This document shows, in pieces, positions 1 to 5,471 of a stretch of DNA of 10,290 bases (positions are counted from its first letter, which is position 1; every line of letters starts with the position of its first letter). The DNA is taken from assembly GCA_964386465.1 (NCBI GenBank), contig CAYLTU010000214.1, positions 1-10,290 of the forward strand, read 5' to 3'. The DNA comes from GCA-2717185 sp964386465. GTDB lineage: Bacteria; Pseudomonadota; Alphaproteobacteria; UBA8366; GCA-2717185. The notes under the pieces are model-generated. The model did no database searches and was not told the DNA's origin. It saw only the letters and a list, made by a program, of their open reading frames with translations. Both the position numbers and the translations under genes were made by a program.

Positions 1-72
1 GGCGGCCACATGCTGCCGGAAACGCGCGGCGGCGAACTGGCGGCGGCGGTCACGGGCTTCCTCGCCGCTTGA
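1..72 (+). CDS. C-terminal end of a probable alpha/beta-hydrolase (5' truncated by window edge)
   Basis: Frame 1 is open from the first base to TGA at 70-72 and encodes 23 residues that start GGHMLPETRGGELAAAV and end in FLAA. A His followed by a hydrophobic residue, L-P and E, then a short amphipathic helix ending in F-L, is how many alpha/beta-hydrolase proteins end: the catalytic His loop followed by the last helix. If so, His3 of this fragment is the charge-relay histidine. The fragment is too short to name a substrate, and the family call rests on this one motif. No clear terminator follows; the GC-rich palindrome near 102-111 lacks a T tract. Confidence 0.55.
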   Translation, partial: GGHMLPETRGGELAAAVTGFLAA

Positions 73-126
73 GAAGGCGAACGTGCGAAGACCGGACGGG
101 TGCGCCGGCGCGCGATCGAAAATATA

Positions 127-211
127 TCACCCGAATGGGTGACTTACCCCATGGCAAACTGTTGTAATTAAAGCCCCAATACAGTGAACCATTAACAAGA
201 ACACGGGGTAA
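127..211 (+). promoter_or_regulatory. Candidate structured 5' leader with mutually exclusive pairings reaching the ribosome binding site
   Basis: TCACCC (127-132) can pair with GGGTGA (137-142) across a GAAT loop. GGGT (137-140) can instead pair with ACCC (146-149). TTACCCC (144-150) is a perfect 7-base complement of GGGGTAA (205-211), the G-rich stretch just before the ATG at 216 and its only plausible Shine-Dalgarno. Pairing of 144-150 with 205-211 would hide the ribosome binding site, while the upstream pairing could free it. A 9-base direct repeat TGAACCATT lies at 185-193 and at 217-225; the second copy includes the start of the coding region. The pairings are seen in the sequence; a switching role is inference. 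Confidence 0.3.
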
Positions 212-215
212 AACG

Positions 216-308
216 ATGAACCATTCAGCAGCCTGGCCAGTCGCAATCGGCACCTTGATCGGATTTTTCGGCACCTTGTCGATCTTCGCGCAGCTCGCGC
301 TCGGCTGA
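216..308 (+). CDS. Small one-helix membrane protein, 30 aa
   Basis: ATG at 216 opens a 30-residue frame ending with TGA at 306-308. A short polar start (MNHSAAW) is followed by an uncharged stretch with two G-x-x-x-G-like spacings, about residues 8-29 (PVAIGTLIGFFGTLSIFAQL), long enough for one transmembrane helix. The coding part lacks charged residues, as expected for a membrane microprotein. The G-rich sequence at 205-208 is a weak ribosome binding site with workable spacing. It stands alone between the hydrolase end and the 87-aa gene. I do not recognise a family. The hydrophobic pattern and a start codon downstream of an AT-rich leader are the case for a real gene; chance is possible at this length. 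Confidence 0.5.
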   Translation: MNHSAAWPVAIGTLIGFFGTLSIFAQLALG

Positions 309-404
309 CCGCGTAACGAGGCCCGACTTCCGGGAACCGCGGATGCGCTGCCGCTCGATGGTTAACGGCGCGGCCGCCGCTACGAAACGACCGAAGGAAA
401 ACCC

Positions 405-668
405 ATGAAACGCGAAGCGATCGTAAGTTTTCTCATCCAGGAAATGGCGGAAGAAATGCCCTTCGTCATGCGCGCGCTGCCCGACGAAAACGTCTGGAGC
501 GCGATCGTCGCCGGCCTGGTCCGGGACGAGGATCCGGACGAACTGGCGCCGGAAATCGACGAAAGCCGCGCGTACGACGCGGCCGACGCCGACTGGAAGG
601 AAATCTACGGCGAACTGCGCGGCATGATCAACGAATGGCCCGGCGAAGCCGCCGCGCTGGCGGCGTAA
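405..668 (+). CDS. Hypothetical acidic protein, 87 aa
   Basis: The ATG at 405 has a good ribosome binding site (AAGGAA, 394-399) six bases upstream, which fixes the start. The protein is acidic and looks helical: a hydrophobic-amphipathic N-terminal half (VSFLIQEMAEEMPFVMRAL), a D/E-rich middle (residues about 45-65), then a helix WKEIYGELRGMINEW and an Ala-rich tail. There is no signal peptide, membrane segment or Cys motif. It was not matched to any family I know, and its position gives no hint: the next 250 bases are repeats. The opposite strand is also open across this gene, a GC-rich shadow without a start signal. Confidence is for it being a real cytoplasmic protein. Confidence 0.7.
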   Translation: MKREAIVSFLIQEMAEEMPFVMRALPDENVWSAIVAGLVRDEDPDELAPEIDESRAYDAADADWKEIYGELRGMINEWPGEAAALAA

Positions 669-697
669 AGCCACGGGCGAAGCGGCCCCTCCCCGCA

Positions 698-895
698 AAC
701 CTCCCTCACGAATTACAGCACACCGTTGTGTCCCGGCCCCCGAGCCGGGACCCAGACTGCGCCTGCGTTGGGCATAAAGCGCAACGCGACGAGGTTTCAC
801 GGCTGGGCCCCGGCTCGGTGGCCGGGGAACAGGGGGACGAGGTTTAAAGGCTGGGCCCAGGCTCGGCGGCCGGGGAACAGAGGGACGAGGTTTCG
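698..895. repeat. Palindrome-rich 198-bp module, copy 1
   Basis: This copy aligns without gaps to 1281-1478 (offset 583); I count 16 differences by eye, about 92% identity. It contains one palindrome in plus orientation (GTCCCGGC 730-737 / GCCGGGAC 744-751), then two in the opposite orientation inside a 48-bp tandem unit (GACGAGGTTT recurs at 788, 836 and 884). The first inverted palindrome is CCCCGGC 808-814 / GCCGGGG 821-827. The second, at 856-862 / 869-875, has one mismatch. Read on one strand, all belong to a single family with a GAGCCGGGACCCAG-like right arm, a REP-type extragenic palindrome. Confidence 0.9.
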
Positions 896-919
896 ACGCC
901 GCGACCCCGGCGCTAAGCT
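892..919 (+). promoter_or_regulatory. Promoter for the GIY-YIG gene, probably giving a leaderless mRNA
   Basis: TTCGACG (892-898) and GCTAAGCT (912-919) are 13 bases apart, fitting the alphaproteobacterial housekeeping pattern TTGACGS-N10-14-GCTANAWC known from Caulobacter. Counting the last base of the -10 as -7 puts +1 at about 926, the A of the ATG. No Shine-Dalgarno fits between the box and the ATG. The first four bases of the -35 are the last bases of repeat copy 1, so the repeat edge helps build the promoter. Confidence 0.5.
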
Positions 920-925
920 CCCCAT

Positions 926-1207
926 ATGCCCTATTACGTCTATATCCTGGCGAGCAAGCGCAACGGCACGCTCTATGTCGGCGTAACGAACCATCTGGCG
1001 CGGCGGGTTTACGAACACAAGCGGGACGCGGCGGACGGCTTCACGAAGCGCTACGGCGTCAAAATGCTGGTCTATGCCGAAACCCATGAAAGCATCGCCG
1101 CGGCAAGGGAGCGCGAGAACCGGATCAAGCGCTGGAAACGCGCCTGGAAACTCGCGCTGATCGAACGCGATAACCCCGACTGGAACGATCTGTACGAGAC
1201 GCTGTGA
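926..1207 (+). CDS. GIY-YIG nuclease superfamily protein (UPF0213/YhbQ-like), 93 aa
   Basis: A single-domain GIY-YIG protein of usual length. The GIY element is Y-V-Y (residues 4-6, in YYVYILAS) and the YIG element is Y-V-G (17-19, in TLYVGV). The likely catalytic Arg is in LARRVYEHK (R26/R27), followed by H31, and the catalytic Glu is probably E64 in RERENRIKRWKRAWK. The C-terminal basic helix and DNPDWNDLYE ending are typical of this subfamily. The fold cuts DNA in homing, repair and restriction enzymes, but the biological role of these small free-standing proteins is not settled. The ATG at 926 lies right behind a -10 box, so translation may be leaderless. The gene is bracketed by two copies of the same 198-bp repeat and followed at once by a small hairpin (CACCG 1208-1212 / CGGTG 1219-1223). 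The context suggests possible linkage between nuclease and repeats; this is inference. Confidence 0.88.
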   Translation: MPYYVYILASKRNGTLYVGVTNHLARRVYEHKRDAADGFTKRYGVKMLVYAETHESIAAARERENRIKRWKRAWKLALIERDNPDWNDLYETL

Positions 1208-1218
1208 CACCGCCAAAA

Positions 1219-1247
1219 CGGTGTCCCGGCCTTGAGCCGGGACCCAG
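1219..1247 (+). repeat. Solitary REP-like palindrome in plus orientation
   Basis: GTCCCGGC (1223-1230) and GCCGGGAC (1236-1243) form a perfect 8-bp stem with a CTTGA loop, followed by CCAGGC. The tail down to 1280 (…GGGCACAAGGCCGACCGCGA) resembles the tail after the palindrome at 1314-1334, so this is another partial copy of the larger unit, placed directly before module copy 2. Confidence 0.8.
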
Positions 1248-1280
1248 GCTACACCGGCGTCGGGCACAAGGCCGACCGCG

Positions 1281-1478
1281 AACCTCCCTCACGAATTTCA
1301 GCACACCGTTGTATCCCGGGCCCCGAGCCGGGACCCAGGCCGCGCCGTCGTTGGGCATAGGGCCGACCGCGACGAGGTTTCACGGCTGGGCCCCGGCTCG
1401 GTGGCCGGGGAACAGGGGGACGTGGTTTAAAGGCTGGGCCCCGGCTCGGTGGCCGGGGAACAGGGGGACGAGGTTTCG
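1281..1478. repeat. Palindrome-rich 198-bp module, copy 2
   Basis: Second copy of the module at 698-895, same order and orientation, no insertions or deletions. The plus-orientation palindrome is at 1314-1333 (one mismatch in the stem). The two opposite palindromes are CCCCGGC/GCCGGGG at 1391-1410 and 1439-1458, again 48 bp apart and here identical to each other in the stem. Flanks outside 1276-1478 diverge from copy 1 at once, which marks the unit's borders. Confidence 0.9.
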
Positions 1479-1498
1479 GTGTCGGCGCCGCAATGACT

Positions 1499-1518
1499 TC
1501 CCGGGCCCGAGCCCGGGA
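1499..1518 (+). repeat. Variant REP-like palindrome
   Basis: TCCCGGGC (1499-1506) and GCCCGGGA (1511-1518) form a perfect 8-bp stem around a CCGA loop, with the same GAGCC core as the other elements. It is the eighth palindrome of the cluster and lies just outside module copy 2. The rest of the 407-base stretch between the GIY-YIG stop and the next start holds only these repeats and the -10-like box at 1572. Confidence 0.7.
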
Positions 1519-1571
1519 CGACGGCAAACGGCGAATTCATCCATCGCCCCGCTGGCCGCGCCGCCGCGCGC

Positions 1572-1579
1572 GCTAAGCT
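1572..1579 (+). promoter_or_regulatory. GCTAAGCT -10-like box before the dioxygenase pseudogene
   Basis: CGCTAAGCTCCCC (1571-1583) is identical over 13 bases to the box before the GIY-YIG gene (911-923). No good -35 is seen 16-18 bases upstream (GCTGGC region), so this is a weaker call. It would give a leader of about 29 bases containing the ribosome binding site AGGGAG at 1601-1606. Confidence 0.35.
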
Positions 1580-1614
1580 CCCCGCCGCAACCGCCGCGGC
1601 AGGGAGACCCGGCC

Positions 1615-2360
1615 ATGCCGCTCGACGAAGCCACCTTCGAGGCGTACCGCGAGGACGGCGTCGCCGTGCTGCGCGGCGTCTTCTCCGACGACTGGATCGA
1701 CCGGCTGCGCCAGGGCGTGGCGGAGAACATGGCCACACCGGGGCGCTACACCAAGGGTTACACCAAGGCAGGCGACCCGGGGCATTTCTTCGGCGACTAT
1801 TGCAACTGGGCGCGCATCCAGGCCTATCGCGACTTCCTGTTCGACTCCCCCGCCCCGCGGCTGGCGGCCGAACTGATGGGCTGCAAGAAGGTCAATCTGT
1901 TCCACGAGCACGTGCTGGTGAAGGAGCCCGCGACCCGCGACCGCACGCCGTGGCCAGCCCTATTACCGCGTCGACGGGCGCGACAACTGCTCGCCGTGGG
2001 TGCCGCTCGACCCGGTGCCCGAAGAAACCTGCGTCGAGTTCGTCGGCGTGCCATACGAGCGCGAGGACGAAGGCTACGAAAATGTCCCCGACATCGACGC
2101 CGCGCGCAAGGACCACCGCCTGCTGCGCTGGGCGCTGAAACCGGGCGACGCCATCGCCTTCCCCTTCCTGACCGTGCACGGGCGCCCCTGGCAACCCCAG
2201 CCAAACCGCCCGCCGCCGCGCCTTCGCCGCCCGCTTCACCGGCGACGACGCCAGGTATGCCGTGCGCGAAGGCGAGATGTCGCCGCCGTTCCCGGAGGTG
2301 ACGCTGCGGGCGGGGGACGCGATGGATTGCGACACGTTTCCGGTGGTGGTGGGGGGGTGA
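1615..2360 (+). pseudogene. Phytanoyl-CoA dioxygenase (PhyH) family gene, broken by two frame changes
   Basis: The ATG at 1615 has a ribosome binding site (AGGGAG, 1601-1606) and begins MPLDEATFEAYREDGVAVL, the usual PhyH start. Frame 1 runs through NLFHEHVLVKEP to TPW at 1951-1953. The next recognisable residues, QPYYRVDGRDNCSPWVPLD, are in frame 2. Relatives read PWHQDQPYY here, so about 8 bases appear to be missing, including the H and D codons that bind iron. Frame 2 continues (VEFVGVPYEREDEGY, AFPFLTVHG with the distal metal His) to 2188. One extra base near 2189 then moves the reading to frame 3, which continues GNPSQTARRRAFAARF and ends VVVGG with TGA at 2358-2360. PhyH enzymes are Fe(II)/2-oxoglutarate oxygenases of about 250-300 residues; the rejoined product would be of that size. 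Substrate unknown. Loss of HxD should abolish activity even if the frame were rescued. Assembly error is the alternative, but an 8-base loss is unlike a usual base-call error. Confidence 0.85.
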
Positions 2361-2377
2361 GTGGGCGAATTTTCCAA

Positions 2378-3298
2378 CTACTCCCTATAACAGATCTCGT
2401 TGTGCCATGTCAGCGCACTGGGATCGGGCCGCTGCCCTTCGTCACTGGGCGTAATAACAGGCCTGCCGTGGAGAGCGTAATAATCCCTGCCGTTCTCAAA
2501 TTCCTCCTTAATGCGGCGACTGACTTCGAAATGCAGATCCGGTGTCACGGTCACGTAGCCAGCGTCGAACAGGCTATGGATATCACGGCGTAACAGGAGC
2601 CCGTTCGGCGCTTCGTGTGCGCCGCCGAGACTGTAGGGGCGAATATGCGCCGCCTCCAGTGCCGGCAAGGTGCGCTCCCGTGTCACCGCACAGCGCCGCT
2701 CATAAATATCCGTCACCAGAACACGGAACGCTCCCTGCCCCAAGCGCGGGCGGATCAGGCGCGGTTCGCCGAACCGCTCCGCCGACTCTGAAAGACCTGG
2801 GGCTTGCAGGCGATTCAAGCGGTCGTTCACGGCGTCCCACAAGGCCATCCCTTCCGCATCGCCGGTGTCGTAGGTCTTGAACTTGACGATGTTCGGCGAC
2901 CAGCTTCGCGGCGGCGGAAACCAATCCCGCTCCTCGAAGAAGAAGGGCTGCGTCAGGATGCGGCAACCGATGGAGAAGTTGCTGCGGTCGTCCGGGTCGG
3001 CCTTGCGGTATTTCTGGATACGCGCGCGCATTTCTTCCGCCGATTGCGCCCCATTCATTTCCCCGAAAGCCTCCCAGGCGAGCGTCCAGGGCAGCGCGTT
3101 GGCGTAGGCGAAGATGCCGCCGCCGACAATCATGTTAATGGGCGCGTGCAGCTTGAACAGGAACAGCTCGCCCGCCTGGAGCGCCCGGAAGTTCGCGGCG
3201 GACGGCGCCCAGAAATTGACCTCACTGATGTCGGGCATGCGGCGCAGCGTTTCGAACCAGCCCCCGTCCGTCACGGCGATGACAAGATTGATCGCCAC
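2378..3298 (-). CDS. HNH endonuclease with N-terminal sensing-type domain, 306 aa
   Basis: Reads from GTG at 3298 (minus strand) to TAG at 2378-2380. The C-terminal third is a classic HNH nuclease: RRCAVTRERTLPALEAAHI with H218, PNGLLLRRDIH with N232 and H241, then LFDAGYVTVTPDLHFEVS. Such proteins are often annotated as putative restriction endonucleases (COG3440 type). The N-terminal half (FWAPSAANFRALQAGELFLF, GGGIFAYANALPW, FFFEERDWFPPP) is aromatic-rich and may be a PUA/EVE-like binding domain; this is inference. The CxxT at 203 has only one Cys, so no paired zinc knuckle is visible. The gene is convergent with the PhyH pseudogene, 17 bases apart, and downstream on the same strand of a HigA-like gene. 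No methyltransferase is visible, so a classical restriction-modification role is not supported; modified-DNA or phage defence is possible. Confidence 0.85.
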   Translation of the reverse strand: MAINLVIAVTDGGWFETLRRMPDISEVNFWAPSAANFRALQAGELFLFKLHAPINMIVGGGIFAYANALPWTLAWEAFGEMNGAQSAEEMRARIQKYRKADPDDRSNFSIGCRILTQPFFFEERDWFPPPRSWSPNIVKFKTYDTGDAEGMALWDAVNDRLNRLQAPGLSESAERFGEPRLIRPRLGQGAFRVLVTDIYERRCAVTRERTLPALEAAHIRPYSLGGAHEAPNGLLLRRDIHSLFDAGYVTVTPDLHFEVSRRIKEEFENGRDYYALHGRPVITPSDEGQRPDPSALTWHNEICYRE

Positions 3299-3340
3299 GC
3301 GATTCCACCGCTTTCAGTTGCTACATCGACATATTTATCG

Positions 3341-3384
3341 CGCTACCATAACTTGCCGGCACGCGCTGGTCGATCCGCTACCAT
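3341..3384 (-). repeat. Repeated 9-mer between the HTH gene and the HNH gene
   Basis: CGCTACCAT occurs at 3341-3349 and 3376-3384, 35 bases apart, in the gap between the two minus-strand genes; on the coding strand it reads ATGGTAGCG. It could be a paired binding site for the upstream HTH protein controlling the HNH gene. Two 9-mers alone are weak evidence. Confidence 0.25.
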
Positions 3385-3399
3385 CGCGCCTCGTCACTT

Positions 3400-3638
3400 T
3401 CACGCCGCATTCACCCGCAACTCCACCCCTTCGTGCCGGCGAAGCGTGTCGATGACCTTGGCGATGTTGCCCAGACTCGGGTTGCCCTTGGCGCTGAGCA
3501 TGCGCATGAGGCTCGCGGGTTTCTTGCCGGTCAGCGCGGCGAGTTCACCGAACCCCATCGTCGCGTTGACGTAGTCGCGCAGCAGCGTCTTGGCCACCGC
3601 CGCCTCGTCGTTGAGCAGGCATTCCGCCGCCTCGGTCA
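3400..3638 (-). CDS. HigA/Xre-like antitoxin-type HTH protein, 5' part lost in the assembly gap
   Basis: The frame is open from the gap edge to TGA at 3400-3402, giving 78 visible residues beginning TEAAECLLNDEAAVAKTLLR. The GTG at 3597 is in frame but lies inside this conserved region, so the true start is in the gap. Residues DYVNATMGFGELAALTGKKP, then SLMRMLSAKGNPSLGNIAKV, form the helix-turn-helix, and the C-terminus ends VELRV, as in addiction-module antidote proteins (COG3636-like). Members are usually about 95-100 residues, so about 20 are missing. They are commonly encoded just downstream of a RelE/ParE/HigB-type toxin and repress their own operon; here that position falls in the N run. 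The toxin is therefore expected, not seen. A lone regulator is the alternative. Confidence 0.8.
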
Positions 3639-3738
3639 NNNNNNNNNNNNNNNNNNNNNNNNNNNNNNNNNNNNNNNNNNNNNNNNNNNNNNNNNNNNNN
3701 NNNNNNNNNNNNNNNNNNNNNNNNNNNNNNNNNNNNNN
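3639..3738. other. Assembly gap, exactly 100 N
   Basis: The run of unknown bases is exactly 100 long, the customary placeholder for a gap of unknown size. Both flanking genes, on the same strand, run into it: the 5' part of the HTH gene and the 3' end of the emrA-like gene. True distance and even adjacency across it are unknown. Confidence 0.98.
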
Positions 3739-4880
3739 TTCACGAACCCCGGCAGGCTGGCCTCGTGTTCGGTGTCGATTTCGATCACCGCGCTCATGCC
3801 GGCGCGCAGGGTGGGACCGCCCTTGGGGTCGGCGAAGACGAGGCGGAGCGGCAGGCGCTGGACCACCTTGATCCAGTTGCCGGTCGCGTTCTGCGGCGGC
3901 AGGATGGCGAATTCGGCGCCCGTGGCGGGGCTGATCGACTGCACCGTGGCCTGCCAGATCACGTCGGGATAGGCGTCGATCTCGACCGCGACCGCCTGGC
4001 CGAGTTCGACGTGGGTGAGCTGGGTTTCCTTCAGGTTCGCCTCGATCCAGACGTCCTGGTCGGAGATGACCGCGAACAGCGGCGCCTCGGCCTTGACGAA
4101 CTCACCCGGCTCGAGCTCGATCTTGCTGATCCGGCCCGTCGTGGGCGCGTAGACCTGGGTGCGCTGCATGTCGAGCAGGCGGCGGTCGTAGGCGGCCTGG
4201 GCCTGCAGGAACTTGGGGTGATCCTCGGCCTTCAGGTTGGGCTTGCCCTTGAGGCCGGTGAGGATCTGGCTTACCTCGCTCTTCAGGATGGCGATCTTCT
4301 GCTTCGCCGCGGCGGCGTTGCGGCGCGCCTGGTCGTAGCGCTCGCGGCTGACATTGCCGCGTTTCAACAGGCTGGCGCGGCGCTTGAAGGTGTCGTCGAA
4401 ATAGGCCCTGTCGTCGCGCGCGAGCTTGAGCTCGGCGACCTTGACCCGGTAGGCGGCGCGGCGCGATTCGATCTCCGCGCGGGTGCTGTCGCGCTCGGCC
4501 GCGGCGTGATCCAGCGCGATGCGGTAGGGCTCGTCGTCGAGGCGGAACAGCAGCTGGCCGGCCTCCACCGTGTCGTGCTCGCGCACCTCCACGGCCAGCA
4601 CCTTGCCCGACACCTCCGAGGCGATCGTCACCTTGTCGGCCTTGACGTAGGCGTTCTCGCTGGTCACGTAGCGCTGGCTGGCGACGTAGTAATAGGCGCC
4701 GACCAGGGCCGCCGCGCCGGGCACGAACACCATCAGCACCATGCGCACCACGAAGCGGGTGAAGCGGCGCTGGCGGCGCACCGGCGGCGGGCGCGGCGTG
4801 TCCGGGCTTTGCGCGGTCTCGGCCGCGGCGGGAAGCGTTTCGGCCTCTCCGGAGTCGGCTGTCTCGGAATTGTCAGTCAT
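3739..4880 (-). CDS. emrA: EmrA/HlyD-type membrane fusion protein, C-terminus lost in the gap
   Basis: The start is the ATG at 4880 (MTDNSETAD), preceded by a strong ribosome binding site GGGAGGAG inside the end of marR; it overlaps the marR stop by 8 bases, so the two are translationally coupled. Visible are 380 residues: a Pro-rich cytoplasmic tail with a basic patch (RRQRRFTRF, 35-43), one membrane helix (about 46-68), the biotinyl-lipoyl-like half VTIASEVSGKVLAV (84-97), a long coiled-coil hairpin (about 118-240), the second lipoyl half (243-270), and the beta-barrel with ILPPQNATGNWIKVVQRLPL, a signature of EmrA-type adaptors. The protein should link an inner-membrane MFS pump to an outer-membrane channel and span the periplasm to expel hydrophobic compounds. 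EmrA of E. coli is 390 residues, so few are missing. The emrB gene normally follows and would lie in the gap. Confidence 0.92.
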
Positions 4881-5361
4881 CGTCTCCTCCCGCCTGCGCC
4901 AACACACTCCCCGTGTCGTTGGCCGATTGCCGGGCGATAAGATTGTTCTTGATTACGGTGAGGATGGATTTCAACTGCTCTCGGTCGGCGTCGGTCAGGC
5001 CCTTCAGCGCCTCGTCCTGCACCTGGTTGGCCAGCACGACCATCTCGTCCAGGATCGGGCGGGCCTTTTGGCTGAGGTAGAGCCGGTGCACCCTGCGGTC
5101 GCTCGCGTCCGGGCGGCGCTCGACCAGGCCGGCCGCCTCCAGCCGGTCGATCATGCGGCCCATGCTCATGCGCTCGACCTCGATGATGTCGGCCAGGCCG
5201 GACTGGTTGATGCCCTCGCTGCGGGCCAGGAAGACCAGCACGCGCCATTGCGGGCGGGTCAGGCCGAGATGGCGCGCGCGGGCATCGAAATGGGTCCGCA
5301 TCAGGCGCGAAACGTCGTTCAGCAGGAAGCCGAGCAGCTGGTCGAGGGAGGTCTGAACCAT
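4873..5361 (-). CDS. MarR-family transcriptional regulator, 162 aa
   Basis: A winged-helix MarR protein: dimerisation helix MVQTSLDQLLGFLLNDVSRL, then LGLTRPQWRVLVFLARSEG, recognition region INQSGLADIIEVERMSMGRM, and the wing RRPDASDRRVHRLYL with the conserved D-x-R. I choose the ATG at 5361, since the family starts about there and a promoter fits just upstream; a TTG at 5412 is in frame but would place coding sequence through the operator-like repeats. The gene precedes emrA and overlaps it by 8 bases, the usual layout in which the regulator represses the efflux operon until a ligand, often a phenolic or a drug, binds. Ligand unknown. Confidence 0.92.
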   Translation of the reverse strand: MVQTSLDQLLGFLLNDVSRLMRTHFDARARHLGLTRPQWRVLVFLARSEGINQSGLADIIEVERMSMGRMIDRLEAAGLVERRPDASDRRVHRLYLSQKARPILDEMVVLANQVQDEALKGLTDADREQLKSILTVIKNNLIARQSANDTGSVLAQAGGDDD

Positions 5362-5368
5362 AACCCCC

Positions 5369-5397
5369 GTTATAGATGCCGTGCTTACAATAAACAA
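5369..5397 (-). promoter_or_regulatory. Promoter of the marR-emrA operon
   Basis: On the minus strand TTGTTT (5392-5397) and TATAAC (5369-5374) are 17 bases apart. Transcription would begin near 5362, one base before the ATG at 5361, so the message may be nearly leaderless. The -35 lies inside the ACAA repeat array. Confidence 0.5.
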
Positions 5398-5420
5398 GCC
5401 TACAATATACAAGCTTACAA
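5383..5420. promoter_or_regulatory. 15-bp-period repeat array, likely operator of the MarR regulator
   Basis: Plus strand reads GCTTACAATAAACAA (5383-5397), GCCTACAATATACAA (5398-5412), GCTTACAA (5413-5420): two full units and a half, with ACAA every 7 or 8 bases. The array overlaps the marR -35 box and the region between marR and the divergent sulfotransferase gene. MarR proteins usually bind palindromes; direct phased repeats are less usual. Confidence 0.45.
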
Positions 5421-5471
5421 AGCCGCGAACCGCGAAACGCCCTTCCCTTGAGGGTAGAAAGGCGGTATCTG

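Noticed and set aside
343..408. A 21-codon ORF whose TGA overlaps the ATG of the 87-aa gene
   Set aside because: No ribosome binding site and composition like random GC-rich DNA; the ATGA overlap alone is not enough.
225..800. A 191-codon open frame on the minus strand across the 87-aa gene
   Set aside because: GC-rich antisense shadow; the plus-strand gene has a good ribosome binding site, and this frame runs into the repeats with Arg/Ala-rich, low-complexity composition.
698..1478. Regular repeats as a CRISPR array
   Set aside because: Repeats are palindromic units in two orientations at 48-bp tandem spacing without variable spacers, and no cas genes are present.
797..1527. Minus-strand frames reading WVPAQGRD- or PRPPVPRPPSRGP-like peptides
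   Set aside because: They are translations of the palindromic repeats, a known source of false gene calls.
1204..1614. Open frame continuing from the repeats into the dioxygenase start
   Set aside because: The part before 1615 translates repeats only; the ATG at 1615 has its own ribosome binding site and begins the family homology.
3765..4940. A 391-codon plus-strand frame opposite emrA
   Set aside because: Antisense shadow of a clearly recognised EmrA-type protein; its composition is L/G/V/H-rich repetitive with no domain.
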